From Leeia aquatica (lineage in GTDB: Bacteria > Pseudomonadota > Gammaproteobacteria > Burkholderiales > Leeiaceae), in assembly GCF_012641365.1 (NCBI RefSeq), contig NZ_JABAIM010000002.1, positions 124,001 to 188,000 of the forward strand: a DNA stretch of 64,000 nt. The letters are read 5' to 3'. Below the pieces are notes generated by a model that ran no database searches, had not been told where the DNA came from, and was given only the letters and a program-made list of their open reading frames with translations. The position numbers were made by a program, and so were the translations under genes. Within the stretch, counting starts at the first letter, position 1, and every line of letters starts with the position of its first letter. Below, one piece after another: positions 28,018-36,533 of the stretch.

Positions 28018-31000
28018 ATGACTACTCCGCATTTCGTGCATCTGCGCATGCACACCGAATTTTCTGTCAGTGACGGCATTGTCCGTATTGACGACGCCGT
28101 CAAAGCCGCTGCGCAGGATCAGATGCCGGCGCTGGCCATCACCGACCTGTCCAACCTGTTCGGCATGGTCAAATTCTACAAAGCCGCGCGCGGCAAGGGG
28201 CTAAAGGCCATTGTCGGCTGCGATATCTGGGTCAGTAATCAGAATGACCGTGACAAGCCCTATCGCCTGCTGCTGCTGGCGCGCGACCGGCAGGGCTATG
28301 GCCGCCTGTGCGAACTGCTGACCCTGGCATACCGCAAGAACCAGCACCGGGGCCGCGCCGAGATCCTGCCGGCCTGGCTGCAGCACAACCCAACCTCGAG
28401 CGACGCCGAACTGGGCGGGGACAACCACGGCCTGATCGCCCTCTCTTCCACCCTGTGGGGCGAAGTGGGCACCCATCTGGCCAATGGCAACGCGGCGGCG
28501 GCAGAAACCGCCGCCCAGCAGCTGGCCGCCAGTTTCCCCAATCAGTTTTTCCTCGAAATCCAGCGCAATGGTGACCCGGCGGTCGACGGTCTGGTGCATC
28601 CCATGGCGGCCCTGGCCGTCAAACTGGACCTGCCGCTGGTAGCCACCCACCCGGTGCAGTTCATGGCCGAGGACGATTTCAAGGCGCACGAGGCACGGGT
28701 GTGTATCGCCGAAGGCTATACCCTGTCTGACAAGCGGCGGCCCAAGCACTTCACCCCGCAACAGTACTTCAAGACCCAGCAGGAGATGGTCGAGCTGTTT
28801 GCCGACTATCCGGAAGCGCTGGCCAATACGCTGGTGATCGCCCAGCTGTGCAACCTGACCGTCACGCTCGGCAAGAACTACCTGCCGCAGTTTCCAACGC
28901 CGGATGGCATGACGCTGGATGATTTTCTGGTGCACAGCGCCCGTGAAGGGCTGGAGCGCCGCCTGCTGGAGTTGTATCCCGATGCCGCTCAGCGTGATGC
29001 CGAACGCCCCCGCTATCTGGACCGGCTAAAGTTCGAAACCGACACCATCCTGCAGATGGGCTTCCCCGGTTACTTCCTGATCGTGGCGGACTTCATCAAC
29101 TGGGCCAAGCAGAACGGCTGCCCGGTCGGCCCAGGCCGGGGCTCCGGTGCCGGTTCGCTGGTGGCTTACAGCCTCGGCATTACCGATCTGGATCCCACCG
29201 CTTACGCCCTGCTGTTCGAGCGCTTCCTGAACCCGGAGCGGGTGTCGATGCCCGACTTCGACATCGACTTCTGCCAGGACAACCGCTGGCGGGTGATCGA
29301 GTATGTGCGGCAAAAATACGGCGTGGATGCCGTCTCGCAGATCGCCACCTTCGGTACCATGGCCGCCAAGGCGGTGGTGCGCGATGTAGGTCGGGTACTC
29401 GACCTGCCCTATACCTTCTGCGACACCCTGTCCAAACTGATTCCCGCCGCGCCCGGCAAGCAATACTCGCTGGACGATGCTCTGGAGATGGAGCCTGCAC
29501 TCAAGGAGCGGGTCGAGAACGAAGAGGAAGTGGCTGAATTGTGGGTACTGGCCAAGAAGCTGGAAGGGCTGACCCGTAACGTCGGTATGCACGCAGGGGG
29601 CGTGCTGATCGCTCCGGGCAAGATCACTGATTTCTGCCCGATGTACGCTCAGCCCGGCTCGGAGTCGGTGGTCAGCCAGTTCGACAAGGACGATGTGGAA
29701 GCCGTCGGCTTGGTGAAATTCGACTTCTTGGGTCTGCGCAACCTGACCATTATCGAGCTGGCGCTGAAGTATGTGCAGCAGCTCGACCCCGGCTTTGATA
29801 CCCGGCTGGAGGATTTGCCGTTTACCGACCCGGCCACCTACAAGGTGCTTCAGGACGCCAACACCACCGCCGTGTTCCAGCTGGAATCGGACGGCATGAA
29901 GAAGCTGCTGGCCAAGCTGAAGCCGACCCGTTTCGAAGACATCATCGCTGTACTGGCGCTGTACCGGCCCGGCCCGCTGGGCTCCGGCATGGTGGATGAC
30001 TTCATCTTGCGCAAGAACGGCAAGCAGGCCATCGACTATTTCCATCCGGATCTGACCGGCTGCCTGGACCCGACCTACGGCGTGATCGTGTATCAGGAAC
30101 AGGTGATGCAGATTTCGCAGATCATCGGCGGCTACACCCTGGGTGGGGCCGACATGCTGCGGCGGGCAATGGGCAAGAAAAAACCCGAAGAGATGGCCAA
30201 GCACCGGGTGACCATTGCAGAAGGCGCGCAGCAAAAGGGCTACGACCCGGCACTGGCCGAGCACCTGTTCGACCTGATGACCAAGTTTGCCGAGTACGGC
30301 TTCAACAAGTCACACACCGCCGCCTATGCGGTGGTGTCCTACCACACCGCCTGGCTGAAGGCGCACCACACGGCCGCCTTCATGGCTGCCACGCTGTCGT
30401 CGGAACTGGACAATACCGACCAGTTGCGGGTGTTCTTTGAAGATGCGCTCGACAACAAGCTGGAATTCCTGCCACCCGACGTCAACCAAAGTCACTATCG
30501 CTTTGTGCCGGTGGACACCAAGCGCATCCGCTACGCACTGGGCGCCATCAAGGGAACCGGCGAGCAGGCGGTGGAGCACATCATCGCCGAGCGGCAAGCC
30601 CATGGCCCGTTCAGTAATCTGTTCGACTTCTGCAACCGCACCGACAAGCGCATCGTCAACCGCCGTACCATCGAGGCGTTGATCCGTGCCGGTGCGTTTG
30701 ATGCGCTGGAGAAAAACCGCGCCGCCCTGCTGGCCAGCGTCGGGCTGGCCATGGAGCAAGCCGAGCAGGCCGCCGCCAATGCGCAGCAGACCAGCCTGTT
30801 CGATCTGCTGGACCAGCCCGAGCACGAGCACAAGCTGCTGGATGTCTCCCCCTGGGATGAAAAGACCCAGTTGCAGGAAGAAAAGCTGGCGATTGGCTTC
30901 TTCCTGTCCGGCCACCCGTATAACAGCTATCGCCGCGAGATCGCCCCCTTCGTCCGTCAGCGCCTGGGGCAACTGTCACCGGACAAAGCACCGCAACGGC

Positions 31001-31482
31001 TGGCAGGCATTCTGGTCGCCACCCGGGTAAAGATGACCCAGCGCGGCAAGATGGCCATCCTGACCATTGACGATGCCACTTCTGCCATCGAGGTCACCCT
31101 GTTCTCGGAAGCCTTTGATGCCAACAAGGACAAGCTGAAGGAAGACCAGCTGCTGATCATCGAAGGCAAGGTCAGCAACGACGAATTCAGCGGCGGTTTG
31201 CGGGTCAACGCCGACAGCATTCTGACACTGGATGAGGCTCGCACCCGCTTTGCCAGCCATCTGGACCTGACCTACCCGGCAGGTATGGACCCGGCGGCAC
31301 TGCTGGAGCGCTTGCGACCATGGCAACAGGAAGGCGCAACGCCAATCAAGCTGCGCTATCGCAATGGTGCCGCCAGCGCAGTGCTGGAACTGGGGCATGA
31401 CTGGCGGGTGCGTGCCAGCGATGATCTGCTGCACCTCTGGCGCAGTCAGCATGGGGCGGATGCCGCCAAGGTCGTTTACTAG
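28018..31482 (+). CDS. dnaE: DNA polymerase III alpha subunit DnaE
   Basis: Replicative polymerase subunit, 1154 residues. PHP domain at the N-terminus (FVHLRMHTEFSVSDGIV); catalytic palm with PDFDIDFCQ supplying two Asp ligands and the third in VKFDFLGLRNLT; GPGRGSGAGSLVAY; tandem HhH region; then an OB-fold (MTQRGKMAILTIDD), and a C-terminal domain. Start is ATG at 28018, with a GTG directly before it. TAAAAT ends seven bases upstream, so a leaderless or short-leader transcript is possible but no -35 supports it. The stop TAG overlaps the convergent MocR stop by four bases. Confidence 0.97.
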   Translation: MTTPHFVHLRMHTEFSVSDGIVRIDDAVKAAAQDQMPALAITDLSNLFGMVKFYKAARGKGLKAIVGCDIWVSNQNDRDKPYRLLLLARDRQGYGRLCELLTLAYRKNQHRGRAEILPAWLQHNPTSSDAELGGDNHGLIALSSTLWGEVGTHLANGNAAAAETAAQQLAASFPNQFFLEIQRNGDPAVDGLVHPMAALAVKLDLPLVATHPVQFMAEDDFKAHEARVCIAEGYTLSDKRRPKHFTPQQYFKTQQEMVELFADYPEALANTLVIAQLCNLTVTLGKNYLPQFPTPDGMTLDDFLVHSAREGLERRLLELYPDAAQRDAERPRYLDRLKFETDTILQMGFPGYFLIVADFINWAKQNGCPVGPGRGSGAGSLVAYSLGITDLDPTAYALLFERFLNPERVSMPDFDIDFCQDNRWRVIEYVRQKYGVDAVSQIATFGTMAAKAVVRDVGRVLDLPYTFCDTLSKLIPAAPGKQYSLDDALEMEPALKERVENEEEVAELWVLAKKLEGLTRNVGMHAGGVLIAPGKITDFCPMYAQPGSESVVSQFDKDDVEAVGLVKFDFLGLRNLTIIELALKYVQQLDPGFDTRLEDLPFTDPATYKVLQDANTTAVFQLESDGMKKLLAKLKPTRFEDIIAVLALYRPGPLGSGMVDDFILRKNGKQAIDYFHPDLTGCLDPTYGVIVYQEQVMQISQIIGGYTLGGADMLRRAMGKKKPEEMAKHRVTIAEGAQQKGYDPALAEHLFDLMTKFAEYGFNKSHTAAYAVVSYHTAWLKAHHTAAFMAATLSSELDNTDQLRVFFEDALDNKLEFLPPDVNQSHYRFVPVDTKRIRYALGAIKGTGEQAVEHIIAERQAHGPFSNLFDFCNRTDKRIVNRRTIEALIRAGAFDALEKNRAALLASVGLAMEQAEQAAANAQQTSLFDLLDQPEHEHKLLDVSPWDEKTQLQEEKLAIGFFLSGHPYNSYRREIAPFVRQRLGQLSPDKAPQRLAGILVATRVKMTQRGKMAILTIDDATSAIEVTLFSEAFDANKDKLKEDQLLIIEGKVSNDEFSGGLRVNADSILTLDEARTRFASHLDLTYPAGMDPAALLERLRPWQQEGATPIKLRYRNGAASAVLELGHDWRVRASDDLLHLWRSQHGADAAKVVY

Positions 31483-32891
31483 CGGCTACCCCCTTCCTGC
31501 AAGGCGCGCTGCAGGAAGGCGATGAACCGGGGGTGCGCCGCATAGGCCACATTCAGCCGCAGATGGTGCAGGCTGCCACCGGTCAAGGAAAAAATGGCCC
31601 CGCTGGCCAGCAGGATGCGCTCCGCCAGCGCCTGCTGCGCCAGCCGCTGGCTGTCCAGCCCATCCGGCAGCTTCACCCACAGGAAGATGCCATCCGGCAC
31701 CGCATCCTCCACCTGTAGCGGCAAGCCCGACAGGGTGGCAATCGCCTGACTGCGTACACGGGTCAGTCGATTGCGCAATTGCTCGGTATGGCGGTGGTAA
31801 CGGCCACTGGCCATCACCTCGTCCACCAGCATTTCCTGCAGGCTGGAGCCGGTGAGCACGCCAAACATCTTGCGCTCCATCAGCGCAGGCAAAAGAGGGG
31901 TGGGTGCCGCCACATAGCCGATGCGCATGCCGGGGTTCAGCACCTTGGTAAAGCTGCTGATGTACAGCACACGGTTGAATTCGTCGATCTTGGCCAGCCG
32001 CAGGGCGTGTGGCCCGGCCAGCTCACCGTAGACATCATCTTCCAGAATCAGGAAGTTGTAACGCTCCGCCAGATTCAGCAGCTTGTGGCACACCGCCGGT
32101 GAGGTATTGCCGCCAGTCGGGTTATGCAGCAGCGTCTGGGTGTAGAACATGCGAGGGCGGTGAATCATGGCGAGCTCCGCCAGCCGCTCCACATCCGGCC
32201 CGTCCGCCAGCCGAGGCACACTGATCATCCGTACCCCATGCCGCTGCAATTGCTGGTGCATCACAAAGTAGCCGGGATCTTCCACCATCACCACATCACC
32301 CGGGTTCAGCGCAGTACGGATGACCAGATCAAAGGCATGGCTGGCGCCTGTCGTCAGCAGCAGATTGCCGGCCATCGCCGGAATACCTTGCCTGACCAGG
32401 CGCTCGGCTATACGCTCACGCAGCTGTGGATTCCCTTGCACCGGGGCTGAGTCCATGCCACCCGAGCCCGCCCGCAGCAGGCGTTGCAAGCTGCTGCCCT
32501 GAAACACACCATCCTGCCACTCTCCGGGCAGGAAACCGCTGCCGACCGGTACGTCGACTGACAGCGATGAGGACAGGCAATACTGGGCAAAGCCCGCTGC
32601 AGTCGCCGGGTCCACCGGGGCCATTTCAATGGGCGGGCAAGGCCGCATCCTTAACTGACGGGCCACATAGTAGCCACTACCGGGGCGAGACTCCACCAGC
32701 CCTTGGGCGACCAGCCGCTCAAAGGCCGTGGTCACGGTATGCATGGAGACATCCAGCGTACGGGCCAGTTGCCGGACAGACGGCAGACGCTTGCCCTCTC
32801 CCAGCTGCCCCTTGCGGATCAAGGCTTCGATCCGGGCCACAATCTGGTCGCCCAGCCGCTTGCTGCCATCGCGCTCCAGCTGCAACATCAT
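31479..32891 (-). CDS. MocR-type PLP-dependent transcriptional regulator
   Basis: A 470-residue fusion of a GntR winged helix and an aminotransferase-like fold. HTH at about residues 30-75 (LPSVRQLARTLDVSMHTVTTAFERLVAQGL). Fold-type I domain at 110-465, with the PLP lysine in SSFTKVLNPGMRIGY and the Asp in LEDDVYGE. Starts at ATGATG (32891/32888), overlapping the LysE-type gene stop by four bases, so the two are one transcript. MocR proteins usually control nearby amino-acid genes. Here the exporter and the divergent aminotransferase are the likely targets. Confidence 0.87.
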   Translation of the reverse strand: MMLQLERDGSKRLGDQIVARIEALIRKGQLGEGKRLPSVRQLARTLDVSMHTVTTAFERLVAQGLVESRPGSGYYVARQLRMRPCPPIEMAPVDPATAAGFAQYCLSSSLSVDVPVGSGFLPGEWQDGVFQGSSLQRLLRAGSGGMDSAPVQGNPQLRERIAERLVRQGIPAMAGNLLLTTGASHAFDLVIRTALNPGDVVMVEDPGYFVMHQQLQRHGVRMISVPRLADGPDVERLAELAMIHRPRMFYTQTLLHNPTGGNTSPAVCHKLLNLAERYNFLILEDDVYGELAGPHALRLAKIDEFNRVLYISSFTKVLNPGMRIGYVAAPTPLLPALMERKMFGVLTGSSLQEMLVDEVMASGRYHRHTEQLRNRLTRVRSQAIATLSGLPLQVEDAVPDGIFLWVKLPDGLDSQRLAQQALAERILLASGAIFSLTGGSLHHLRLNVAYAAHPRFIAFLQRALQEGGSR

Positions 32892-33475
32892 CGCATCATC
32901 ATCCACAGGGTCAGCAGCAACAGCACTGCCATGATGGCATTGAATATACGCCGGGTAGCCGGGTTTACCAAATAGCGCCGCATCTGCACGCCAAACAGCG
33001 CCCAGGCGCTGATGCAGGGGTAGTTGACCACAGCCAGTACCCCAAACAGCAGCGCCAGCCACTGCCACACGGGCATTGCGGGCGCGGCAAACAGGCTGAC
33101 CGTGGTCATCGCCATCACCCAGGCCTTGGGATTCACATACTGGAACAGCGCGGCCTGCAAAAAGGTGAGCGGGCGGGCGCTGCTGCGCTCACCGACCTCC
33201 CCTTCCCTCAGCAACTGCCAGCACAGCCAGAGCAAGTAGACCATGCCTCCCCACTTGAGCCCGCTGTACAGCCACGGCAGCCAGACAAACAGCTGCCGCA
33301 GTCCCAGCGCTACTGCCACGGTCATCAACGCATAGCCAATGCTGATGCCCAGCAGGTGCGGTATGGTGGCACGGTAGCCGAAGCGCGCCCCGGAGGCTGT
33401 CACCATCAGGTTGTTCGGTCCCGGCGTGATCGACATCACAAACGAATAGGCACCCAGTGCCGCAATATCCAGCAT
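32888..33475 (-). CDS. LysE-family amino-acid exporter
   Basis: A 195-residue inner-membrane protein with about six hydrophobic helices. The family signature SITPGPNNLMVTASGARFG is near residue 15, and FLQAALFQYVNPKAW follows mid-protein. LysE/RhtB proteins export basic, aromatic or neutral amino acids or related metabolites; substrate not deducible. ATG at 33475 is strongly supported by AGGAG seven bases upstream, against a longer open frame from 33604. First gene of the exporter-MocR operon, divergent from an aminotransferase. Confidence 0.87.
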   Translation of the reverse strand: MLDIAALGAYSFVMSITPGPNNLMVTASGARFGYRATIPHLLGISIGYALMTVAVALGLRQLFVWLPWLYSGLKWGGMVYLLWLCWQLLREGEVGERSSARPLTFLQAALFQYVNPKAWVMAMTTVSLFAAPAMPVWQWLALLFGVLAVVNYPCISAWALFGVQMRRYLVNPATRRIFNAIMAVLLLLTLWMMMR

Positions 33476-33558
33476 TGTCTTGCTCCTGCAGGCTTCAGCC
33501 GCCGCATGACGGCTGTGACCCTTACCATACGTCCGCCAGCCCTGCATCGGAAAGACAC

Positions 33559-33593
33559 GGTCTAACCAGTACGGCACAAACTGTTCTGGTCGG
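33559..33593. promoter_or_regulatory. Candidate regulator site in the exporter/aminotransferase divergent gap
   Basis: An imperfect inverted repeat with ACCAG (33565-33569) and CTGGT (33586-33590), each extended by GGTC-like bases outside or beside it. It lies centrally in the 219-base divergent region, where a MocR protein would be expected to bind. Weak on its own. Confidence 0.3.
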
Positions 33594-33694
33594 ACGGGCA
33601 GCACAGTTTCCCGATTGCACCCTCAACTGCACCGTTACAAGAAGCGGCCAGCTGAGGTAAAGTGCCATGATGGACCCATACAGGATGGAAACCG

Positions 33695-34894
33695 ATGTCT
33701 GCCCTACCGCTCTCTCGCGCCACCCAGCGCAGCAAAAGCTCTGATGTGCGTGACCTGCTGCACTATGCCACCTTGCCCGGCATGATCTCGATGGCCGGGG
33801 GTCTGCCTGCGGCAGAACTGTTCGATGTTGCAGGCATTGAAGCCGCCCAGCAGCAGGTGATGCGTGAGCGTGCTTCCGCCGCGCTGCAGTACAGCGTGAC
33901 CGAGGGTCAGCTGCGTTTGCGCGAAGCGCTGGCCAAACTGGTGCAAGGGCGTGGCATCAAGGCCAGTGCGGACCAGGTGCTGGTCACCTCCGGCTCGCAG
34001 CAGAGCCTGGACCTGATCGCGCGCGCCATGCTGGATGAAGGGGATACGGTGGTACTGGAACGACCCAGCTATCTGGCAGCCATTCAATGCTTCCAGCTGG
34101 CCGGTGCATCGTTTCTTTCCATCTCCGGCGATGCTGACGGTGCCTGTGTGGACGAGCTGGACCAGCTGCCCGCTGATGCCCGGCCCAAAATGGTGTATGT
34201 GGTCAGCAACTTCGCCAACCCCACCGGTGCCTGTCTGAGCCTGGAACGCCGTTTGAAGCTGCTGCGCTGGGCGGTGAAGCATCAAACCCTGGTGGTGGAA
34301 GATGATCCCTATGGCGCACTGCGTTTTTCCGGCAGCGCCATCCCGCCCCTGCTGGCCTTGGCAGATCAGGTGCCGGGTTCAGCCGATTACTGCGCCTACA
34401 TTTCGTCCCTCTCCAAGATCATGGCACCGGGCTTCCGCCTGGGCTTCATGATCCTGCCGCCTGCGCTGAAGCACGCCACGGTCATGATCAAGCAAGCGGT
34501 GGACCTGCACAGCTCCACGCTGGCACAGGAGGTTGCTGCCAGCTATCTGGAAAGCGGTCGGCTGGAGCCGCATGTCGCCATGGTGGCACAGGCCTATGGC
34601 GCTCGCGCGCAGGTGCTGGCGGAAGCCTTGCGGCAGGAAGTTGGATCCGTGCTGGATTTCAACATGCCGGATGGCGGCATGTTCCTGTGGGGGCGTTTCA
34701 ATCATGGCGTCAACAGCCGTGAACTGCTGATGATTACCCGCGAACAGGGTTTGATTTTTGTGCCGGGCGAATCTTTCTACGCCGACCACCCGGACCGGAA
34801 CAGCATTCGCCTGAGCTTTGTCACCACCCCGGAGGCGGGGCTGCGTGAAGGCGCCAGACGGCTGGCCAAAGGCCTGCAGCAACTGGCAGGATAA
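33695..34894 (+). CDS. PLP-dependent aminotransferase (fold type I)
   Basis: A 399-residue enzyme of the class I/II family closest to the 2-aminoadipate (LysN-like) and MocR-related group. ISMAGGLPAAELF at the N-terminus, SGSQQSLDL for phosphate binding, NFANPTG, VEDDPYG with the PLP-nitrogen Asp, and the Schiff-base lysine in SSLSKIMAPGFRLGF. It lacks an HTH, unlike the neighbouring MocR gene. Divergent from the LysE exporter; together they suggest control of one amino acid's breakdown and export. Substrate unknown. Confidence 0.85.
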   Translation: MSALPLSRATQRSKSSDVRDLLHYATLPGMISMAGGLPAAELFDVAGIEAAQQQVMRERASAALQYSVTEGQLRLREALAKLVQGRGIKASADQVLVTSGSQQSLDLIARAMLDEGDTVVLERPSYLAAIQCFQLAGASFLSISGDADGACVDELDQLPADARPKMVYVVSNFANPTGACLSLERRLKLLRWAVKHQTLVVEDDPYGALRFSGSAIPPLLALADQVPGSADYCAYISSLSKIMAPGFRLGFMILPPALKHATVMIKQAVDLHSSTLAQEVAASYLESGRLEPHVAMVAQAYGARAQVLAEALRQEVGSVLDFNMPDGGMFLWGRFNHGVNSRELLMITREQGLIFVPGESFYADHPDRNSIRLSFVTTPEAGLREGARRLAKGLQQLAG

Positions 34895-34904
34895 ACCACG
34901 CCGG

Positions 34905-34944
34905 GGCAGCACACGGGCGCTGGTGCTGCCGCCCCCCCCCTTTT
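34905..34944 (+). terminator. Terminator after the aminotransferase
   Basis: GGCAGCAC (34905-34912) pairs with GTGCTGCC (34923-34930) around a ten-base loop, followed by nine C and four T. It sits between two convergent genes and ends at the yfaP stop codon. Confidence 0.5.
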
Positions 34945-35725
34945 ACGGGTAGCTGAACTGCTTGACCAGTGTCAGCTCCCCGGCCTTGCGCATCGGAATG
35001 CGGAAGGACTGCTGCTTCTCGTTGGGCGTACCTTCCTGGGTCACCAGGGTCACTTGCGCCACCGTCAGGTCTGAGGTGTTCTCACCCGAACCGTAGTAAT
35101 TGACGTACACCAGGTACTGGCCTTTCTGCGGGGACGAGCTGGAAAAAATTTCCGGGCCATAGCCGGTGGTGACATCCACATCCTGCGCGCTGCCATCGGT
35201 GGCTACCCGGTTGCCATAAAAGACATGCTGGCCATCCGGCATCACCACATGCAGGTCTAGATCGGTTTCATCACTGTCCCACGACAGGATCACCCGCATC
35301 CTGGGCCGGGCCTTGCCGGCATAGTTTTCGTAAAACTGCACCCGCTTGCGCAAACTGCCATCCGGCGAACGCATCTCGACACTGTTGGAGCCCACACTGA
35401 AGGCATAGGGACGCTCAAAACTGCCATCCTCTTCAATGCGCTGTGGCATGGCAGCACCATTGACCACCAGCGTATAGGGTGGCTGCTTCTTTGCTTTGGG
35501 CATGCTGAGAATCTGCCCTTTGATCAGGGCACTGACACTTTGGCCGGGCCGCGCATTCACCCGCACCGCCGGGTAGTGCACCTCTTGGGTATAGCTCTCT
35601 TCCCCCTCCCCAGTCGAATTGCGCCAGCCGCCAATCGGGGCATCCATGCGGATACCGGCTGCCAGGCTTACCACATGCACCGCAGCCAGCATGCTGGCCA
35701 GCCCCCATTTGATCCGATTGTTCAT
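34943..35725 (-). CDS. yfaP: YfaP-like exported protein, DUF2135 (second copy)
   Basis: A 260-residue secreted protein of the DUF2135/YfaP family. Signal peptide about residues 1-22 (WGLASMLAAVHVVSLAAG). Two parts follow: a beta-rich region ending in GSNSVEMRSPDGSLRKRVQFYENY, then the DUF2135 domain with SWDSDETDLDLHVVMPDG and GPEIFSSSSPQKGQYLVYVNYYG. It is a clear paralogue of the gene just upstream, ten bases away, arranged as the last gene of the macroglobulin operon. E. coli has one yfaP in its equivalent operon. Molecular function unknown. Confidence 0.8.
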   Translation of the reverse strand: MNNRIKWGLASMLAAVHVVSLAAGIRMDAPIGGWRNSTGEGEESYTQEVHYPAVRVNARPGQSVSALIKGQILSMPKAKKQPPYTLVVNGAAMPQRIEEDGSFERPYAFSVGSNSVEMRSPDGSLRKRVQFYENYAGKARPRMRVILSWDSDETDLDLHVVMPDGQHVFYGNRVATDGSAQDVDVTTGYGPEIFSSSSPQKGQYLVYVNYYGSGENTSDLTVAQVTLVTQEGTPNEKQQSFRIPMRKAGELTLVKQFSYP

Positions 35726-35735
35726 TGGTTCCGTT

Positions 35736-36533
35736 TCACAGGCGAATAGCCCGCCCCAGCGTCAGATCCCCCACCTTGCGCAGCGGCACCACAAAGCTCT
35801 CACGTCGCTCGTTGAGGGTGTTTTCATTGAAAATCAGGCTAAGCCGCGCCGTGATCACCACTTGCTCGTTGCGATCATCGTCAAAGTTGTAGCCTGCCTC
35901 GTTAAAGTTGCCCCAGTAGTTGATGTAGAACAGCCAGTTGCCTGACTGTGGTGCCGCCGAGGAGAAAATCTCCGGCCCGGCACCATCCACGCTGTCTACA
36001 TCCAGCCCGCCACCGTCACCCAATTGCGGGTTAGCCCAGAAGGCATGTGCACCATTCGGTGCAATCACATGCAGATCCACCTCGGCATGCGGATCATCCC
36101 AGGTCAGGATGGCCCGCAGGCGTGCCTTGGTCTTGGTGGTGTAGTTATCGTAAAACTGGACCCGCTTGCGTTCCTTGCCATCCGGCGTGCGAATCTCGAT
36201 GCTGTTGGAGCCCGGCCCGAAAGCATAAGGGCGGGCAAAATGGCCTTGCTCATCGGTATACAGTGGCATCGGGTTGCCATTGACCACCAGCAGGTGTGGC
36301 TTGCGGTTCTTGCCCATCTGCAGCAAACGCCCCTCGATCAGGGTGCGGTAGCGTTGCGCACCACGATCCACCGGTGGTTTGGGATAGGCGGCAGTGCCAC
36401 GCTCCAGCTCATTCTGCAAACCACTGTGCTGCCAGCCACCACGCGGGCCATCCAGCTGGATACTGCCGCCCGCCCAGCATGGCATCGTTGCCAGCAGGGC
36501 CATCATGCTGCACAGGGTGGTTCGCACGCTCAT
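35736..36533 (-). CDS. yfaP: YfaP-like exported protein, DUF2135 (first copy)
   Basis: A 265-residue secreted protein. Signal peptide about 1-21 (MMALLATMPCWA). The same two-part layout as its paralogue: GSNSIEIRTPDGKERKRVQFYDNY, then TWDDPHAEVDLHVIAPNG with GPEIFSSAAPQSGNWLFYINYWG. The acidic DxDLH-type loop could bind a metal, which is a guess. Its ATG overlaps the yfaQ stop by four bases. AAGGAGG abuts the ATG with almost no spacer, so a start at 36506 (MMALL) is also possible. Confidence 0.8.
   Translation of the reverse strand: MSVRTTLCSMMALLATMPCWAGGSIQLDGPRGGWQHSGLQNELERGTAAYPKPPVDRGAQRYRTLIEGRLLQMGKNRKPHLLVVNGNPMPLYTDEQGHFARPYAFGPGSNSIEIRTPDGKERKRVQFYDNYTTKTKARLRAILTWDDPHAEVDLHVIAPNGAHAFWANPQLGDGGGLDVDSVDGAGPEIFSSAAPQSGNWLFYINYWGNFNEAGYNFDDDRNEQVVITARLSLIFNENTLNERRESFVVPLRKVGDLTLGRAIRL

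Noticed and set aside
28006-28018. Leaderless dnaE from TAAAAT seven bases before the ATG
   Set aside because: No -35 hexamer lies at a workable distance; the match may be chance.
29026-30264. A 412-codon minus-strand open frame inside dnaE
   Set aside because: Antisense shadow of DnaE; no recognisable domain or ribosome binding site.
34931-34945. Run of nine C next to the second yfaP stop codon, suggesting phase variation
   Set aside because: The tract is outside the coding sequence, downstream of the stop, so slippage would not change the protein.
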